Shown: in pieces, positions 60,853 through 64,000 of the stretch | How the letters are laid out: the number at the start of each line of letters is the position of its first letter | How positions within the stretch are numbered: the first letter of the stretch is position 1 | Assembly (NCBI RefSeq): GCF_009176725.1 | Contig: NZ_AP020337.1 | Span: 4,471,501 to 4,535,500 of the forward strand | Origin: Pseudomonas sp. KUIN-1 | GTDB taxonomy: Bacteria; Pseudomonadota; Gammaproteobacteria; Pseudomonadales; Pseudomonadaceae | Direction of reading: 5' to 3' | DNA length: 64,000 nt | Notes under the pieces: generated by a model | What the model saw: only the letters and a program-made list of their open reading frames with translations | Database searches by the model: none | What the model was told of the DNA's origin: nothing | Program-made: the position numbers and the translations under genes

Positions 60853-61599
60853 ATGAATTACAACTGGGACTGGGGCGTATTCTTCAAGTCCACCGGCGTC
60901 GGCAGCGAGACCTATCTGGACTGGTTCATCTCCGGGCTGGGCTGGACCATCGCCATTGCTGTAGTTGCCTGGATCATTGCCCTGATACTGGGCTCGGTGC
61001 TGGGCGTCATGCGCACCGTGCCAAACCGTCTGGTGTCAGGTATCGCCGCGGTATACGTGGAAATCTTCCGTAATGTGCCACTGCTGGTGCAGCTGTTCAT
61101 CTGGTACTTCCTGGTGCCCGACCTGCTGCCGGAAAACCTGCAGGAGTGGTACAAGCAAGACCTGAACCCGACCACCTCCGCGTTCCTCAGCGTAGTGGTC
61201 TGCCTTGGCCTGTTCACCGCTGCACGGGTCTGCGAACAGGTGCGTACCGGCATTGAAGCACTGCCGAAGGGCCAGGAATCGGCCGCACGCGCCATGGGCT
61301 TCAAGCTGCCACAGATCTACTGGAACGTGCTGTTGCCGCAGGCTTACCGGATCATCATTCCGCCGCTCACCTCCGAATTCCTGAACGTGTTCAAGAACTC
61401 ATCGGTAGCGTCGCTGATCGGCCTGATGGAGTTGCTCGCACAGACCAAACAGACCGCCGAGTTCTCTGCCAACCTGTTCGAGGCCTTCACCCTCGCGACG
61501 CTCATCTACTTCACGCTGAACATGAGCCTGATGCTGCTGATGCGTGCGATCGAGAAGAAAGTCGCCGTACCGGGACTCATCTCACTGGGGGGCAAATAA
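60853..61599 (+). CDS. aatQ: Glutamate/aspartate ABC transporter, permease AatQ
   Basis: A 248-residue GltJ-type permease with several membrane helices. The coupling EAA loop is ALPKGQESAARAMGFKLPQIYWNVLLPQAYRIIIPP. A strong GAGGGGGAG ribosome-binding site precedes the ATG. The next permease gene starts at the base after its stop. Confidence 0.92.
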   Translation: MNYNWDWGVFFKSTGVGSETYLDWFISGLGWTIAIAVVAWIIALILGSVLGVMRTVPNRLVSGIAAVYVEIFRNVPLLVQLFIWYFLVPDLLPENLQEWYKQDLNPTTSAFLSVVVCLGLFTAARVCEQVRTGIEALPKGQESAARAMGFKLPQIYWNVLLPQAYRIIIPPLTSEFLNVFKNSSVASLIGLMELLAQTKQTAEFSANLFEAFTLATLIYFTLNMSLMLLMRAIEKKVAVPGLISLGGK

Positions 61600-62265
61600 A
61601 TGGACTTCACTGGAATCGTTCCGGCCATTCCCGGTCTGTGGAACGGCATGGTCATGACCCTCAAGCTGATGGCGATGGGTGTCGTCGGCGGCCTGGTGCT
61701 TGGCACGCTGCTGGCGCTGATGCGCCTGTCGTCGAACAAGCTGCTGGCCAATGTGGCCGGCGCCTACGTGAACTACTTTCGTTCGATCCCGCTGCTGCTG
61801 GTGATCACCTGGTTCTATCTGGCCGTGCCGTTCGTGCTGCGCTGGATTACCGGTGAGGACACGCCCATCGGTGCGTTCGCCTCCTGCGTCGTGGCCTTCA
61901 TGATGTTCGAAGCAGCGTACTTCTGCGAAATCGTCCGTGCCGGTGTGCAGTCGATCTCCAAGGGACAAATGGGCGCCGCTCAGGCGCTGGGCATGAACTA
62001 CTCGCAAATGATGCGACTGATCATCCTGCCCCAGGCGTTTCGCAAGATGACCCCGCTGCTGCTGCAACAGAGCATCATTCTGTTTCAGGACACCTCCCTG
62101 GTGTACACCGTCGGCCTCGTCGATTTTCTCAACGCATCGCGCTCAAGTGGCGACATCATCGGGCGCGCCAACGAGTTCCTGATCATTGCCGGTCTGGTGT
62201 ATTTCACGATCAGCTTTGCCGCCTCGCTGCTGGTGAAGCGTCTGCAAAAAAGGTTTGCCGTATGA
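61600..62265 (+). CDS. aatM: Glutamate/aspartate ABC transporter, permease AatM
   Basis: A 221-residue GltK-type permease. The EAA loop is SISKGQMGAAQALGMNYSQMMRLIILPQAFRKMTP, and helices match those of the partner permease. It starts immediately after aatQ and overlaps aatP by four bases. Confidence 0.92.
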   Translation: MDFTGIVPAIPGLWNGMVMTLKLMAMGVVGGLVLGTLLALMRLSSNKLLANVAGAYVNYFRSIPLLLVITWFYLAVPFVLRWITGEDTPIGAFASCVVAFMMFEAAYFCEIVRAGVQSISKGQMGAAQALGMNYSQMMRLIILPQAFRKMTPLLLQQSIILFQDTSLVYTVGLVDFLNASRSSGDIIGRANEFLIIAGLVYFTISFAASLLVKRLQKRFAV

Positions 62266-62996
62266 TTTCCATCAAAAACGTCAACAAGTGGTATGGGGAC
62301 TTCCAGGTACTGACCGATTGCAGCACCGAGGTCAGCAAGGGTGAAGTGGTGGTGGTGTGCGGCCCGTCCGGCTCCGGCAAATCGACCCTGATCAAATGCG
62401 TGAACGCGCTGGAGCCGTTTCAGAAAGGCGAGATCGTCGTCGACGGCACATCGATCTCCGACTCGAAGACCAACCAGCCGAAACTGCGCTCGCGGGTCGG
62501 CATGGTGTTTCAGCACTTCGAACTGTTTCCGCACCTGAGCATTGTCGAAAACCTGACCATCGCGCAGATCAAGGTACTGGGCCGCAGCAAGGCCGAAGCC
62601 ACCGAGAAGGGTCTGAAGCTGCTGGACCGCGTCGGTCTTTCCGAGCATGCGCACAAGCATCCCGGCCAGCTTTCCGGTGGGCAGCAACAGCGTGTCGCCA
62701 TCGCGCGCGCGCTGGCGATGGACCCGGTGGTCATGCTGTTCGACGAGCCCACGTCCGCACTTGACCCGGAAATGGTCAATGAAGTGCTCGACGTGATGGT
62801 GCAACTGGCCCAGGAAGGCATGACCATGATGTGCGTGACCCACGAAATGGGCTTCGCGCGCAAAGTCGCCAACCGGGTGATTTTCATGGACAAGGGGCAG
62901 ATCGTCGAAGACTGCGCCAAGGAAGAGTTTTTCGGTGACGTGAGCGCACGCTCGGAACGCGCCCAGCAATTCCTCGCCAAGATTCTTCAGCACTAG
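62262..62996 (+). CDS. aatP: Glutamate/aspartate ABC transporter, ATPase AatP
   Basis: A 244-residue GltL-type ATPase. Walker A is VCGPSGSGKSTLIKCVN, the signature is QLSGGQQQRVAIARAL, Walker B is VMLFDEPTSALDPE, and the switch histidine is in VTHEMGFARKVAN. It completes the transporter. The sensor kinase gene follows 60 bases downstream. Confidence 0.94.
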   Translation: MISIKNVNKWYGDFQVLTDCSTEVSKGEVVVVCGPSGSGKSTLIKCVNALEPFQKGEIVVDGTSISDSKTNQPKLRSRVGMVFQHFELFPHLSIVENLTIAQIKVLGRSKAEATEKGLKLLDRVGLSEHAHKHPGQLSGGQQQRVAIARALAMDPVVMLFDEPTSALDPEMVNEVLDVMVQLAQEGMTMMCVTHEMGFARKVANRVIFMDKGQIVEDCAKEEFFGDVSARSERAQQFLAKILQH

Positions 62997-63056
62997 GCAA
63001 TAGCTTGACGGCTGTCCGCCTATCAGCGGGCAGCTGTTCGGTCCAGGACGACTGTG

Positions 63057-64000
63057 ATGAAATGCGACCCCACTCTTTATCGCGCCGCCCCGCCATCACT
63101 CGCCGTGAAACCCCGTCTGATCCGTCAACTGTTTCTGCCGCCGCTGATTCTCATGCTGATGATCGGGCTGGGCTATATCGCCTATCTGGTCAGTGAACAC
63201 AGCGGCATCAAGAGCCTGCGCGAAACCGGCGAACGCCAGCTCGAGCTGCACGCGCGCACGGTCGAGAGCGAAATCAGCAAATACACCTACCTGCCCAGCG
63301 TGCTGGAGCTCGAATCCAGCGTGTCGCAGTTGCTGAACGAACCGGGACCCGAGCTTCAGCAGCAGGTCAACCGCTACCTCGAAGGGCTGAATCGACGCAG
63401 TCGCAGCCGCGCCATTTATGTAATGGATACCACCGGACGCGTGCTGGCCACCAGCAACTGGCGTGACGCTGACAGTTATCAGGGTGAAGACCTGTCTTTC
63501 CGTGCCTACTTTCAGGACGCGGTGCGCGGCCTGCCCGGGCGCTTTTACGGCATCGGCACCACCACCGGAGAGTCGGGCTATTACCTGGCGCACGGGCTGG
63601 AAGACAAAGGCCGCATTATCGGCGTTGCGGTGATCAAGGTGCGCCTCGAAGCACTCGAAGAACGCTGGCAGCGGGCACGGCTGGAGGCGTTTGTCAGCGA
63701 CGAGAATGGCATCATCATCCTCTCCAGCGACCCGGCCCGGCGTCTGAAATCAGTGCGCCCGCTCACGGCTGAGGTCAAGGAGCGCCTGGCTCGCAGCCTG
63801 CAATATTACTGGTGGCCGCTCAACGAACTGGTGCCACTGGAACGGGAAACCTTGTCCGAGGGCGTCGAGACACTGGTTTTCCCCGCCAACATCAGTGTCG
63901 ACCGCGAACACAAAAAGGTCAGTTATCTGGCCCAGAGCCGCCCGCTGAGTGACACCGCCTGGCACCTGACACTGCTTACCCCGCTGGAGAATCTGCGCCG
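63057..64000 (+). CDS. aauS: Sensor histidine kinase, probably AauS (runs off right edge)
   Basis: The first 314 residues of a membrane sensor. A first transmembrane helix (LFLPPLILMLMIGLGYIAYLV) precedes a periplasmic double-Cache/PDC sensor domain, with IYVMDTTGRVLATSNWRDAD, YQGEDLSFRAYFQDAVRG and RFYGIGTTTGESGYYLAHGL typical of DctB-like kinases. The second helix, kinase core and partner regulator lie beyond the window. Directly following aatJQMP, it fits AauS, which senses acidic amino acids and phosphorylates the sigma-54 activator AauR. Confidence 0.85.
   Translation, partial: MKCDPTLYRAAPPSLAVKPRLIRQLFLPPLILMLMIGLGYIAYLVSEHSGIKSLRETGERQLELHARTVESEISKYTYLPSVLELESSVSQLLNEPGPELQQQVNRYLEGLNRRSRSRAIYVMDTTGRVLATSNWRDADSYQGEDLSFRAYFQDAVRGLPGRFYGIGTTTGESGYYLAHGLEDKGRIIGVAVIKVRLEALEERWQRARLEAFVSDENGIIILSSDPARRLKSVRPLTAEVKERLARSLQYYWWPLNELVPLERETLSEGVETLVFPANISVDREHKKVSYLAQSRPLSDTAWHLTLLTPLENLR

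Overview
The window is chromosomal DNA of a fluorescent Pseudomonas, most likely a member of the P. syringae complex. The basis is recognition of protein families and gene order, not a database search: argG-motY-pyrC-rnt-bfd-bfr-grxD, apbC/metG/rnfB/nth, glpF-glpK-glpR-glpD, aotJQMOP, and the GTTCCCACGC-type REP repeats. The core is GC-rich. Two stretches are clearly AT-richer: about 26.3-27.5 kb and 36.4-38.8 kb.

Layout. 0-4 kb: start of a TonB-dependent siderophore receptor (cut by the left edge), a WHy-type lipoprotein, and a phage-derived mini-locus (holin-like protein, DUF1654 protein under a near-perfect LexA box, S24-type repressor with two matching palindromic operators). A SEC-C motif gene next to it carries a one-base frameshift. 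4-18.6 kb: a QuiP-like acylase, then the four-gene ligase-associated DNA repair set (exonuclease, ATP-dependent ligase, Lhr-type helicase, PdeM-type phosphoesterase). This set is split in two by the arginine/ornithine transport operon aotJQMOP and a five-unit REP array. 18.6-25.5 kb: dcd, a cold-shock protein, apbC, metG, an rnfB without the other rnf genes, nth and a PA3496-type small protein. 25.6-28 kb: an orphan BvgA-like response regulator, a gene-poor AT-rich stretch and an unrecognised gene. 28.4-36.3 kb: arginine and pyrimidine synthesis, MotY, RNase T, iron storage/mobilisation (Bfd, Bfr, GrxD) and a molybdopterin oxidoreductase. 36.4-50.3 kb: a contact-dependent inhibition (CDI) locus on the minus strand, cdiB - HlyC-like acyltransferase - 3033-residue cdiA - cdiI, followed downstream by a decaying series of orphan immunity genes and toxin tails. 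50.5-64 kb: argF, a ferric-type ABC ATPase, a frameshifted ybaK, the glycerol regulon, and the aat glutamate/aspartate transporter with sigma-54/AauR-type control followed by its sensor kinase (cut by the right edge).

The most notable material is the CDI locus with its acyltransferase and eroded toxin/immunity tail, which could be read only by stitching frames by hand; the SOS-linked phage remnant with two different LexA-like inputs; the DNA repair cluster interrupted by a transporter operon; and the BvgA-like regulator with direct repeats 22 bp apart upstream of it. Several genes (SEC-C, ybaK, three immunity-like genes) are broken by single-base or nonsense changes. Each could be real decay or a sequencing error, and resequencing would decide.
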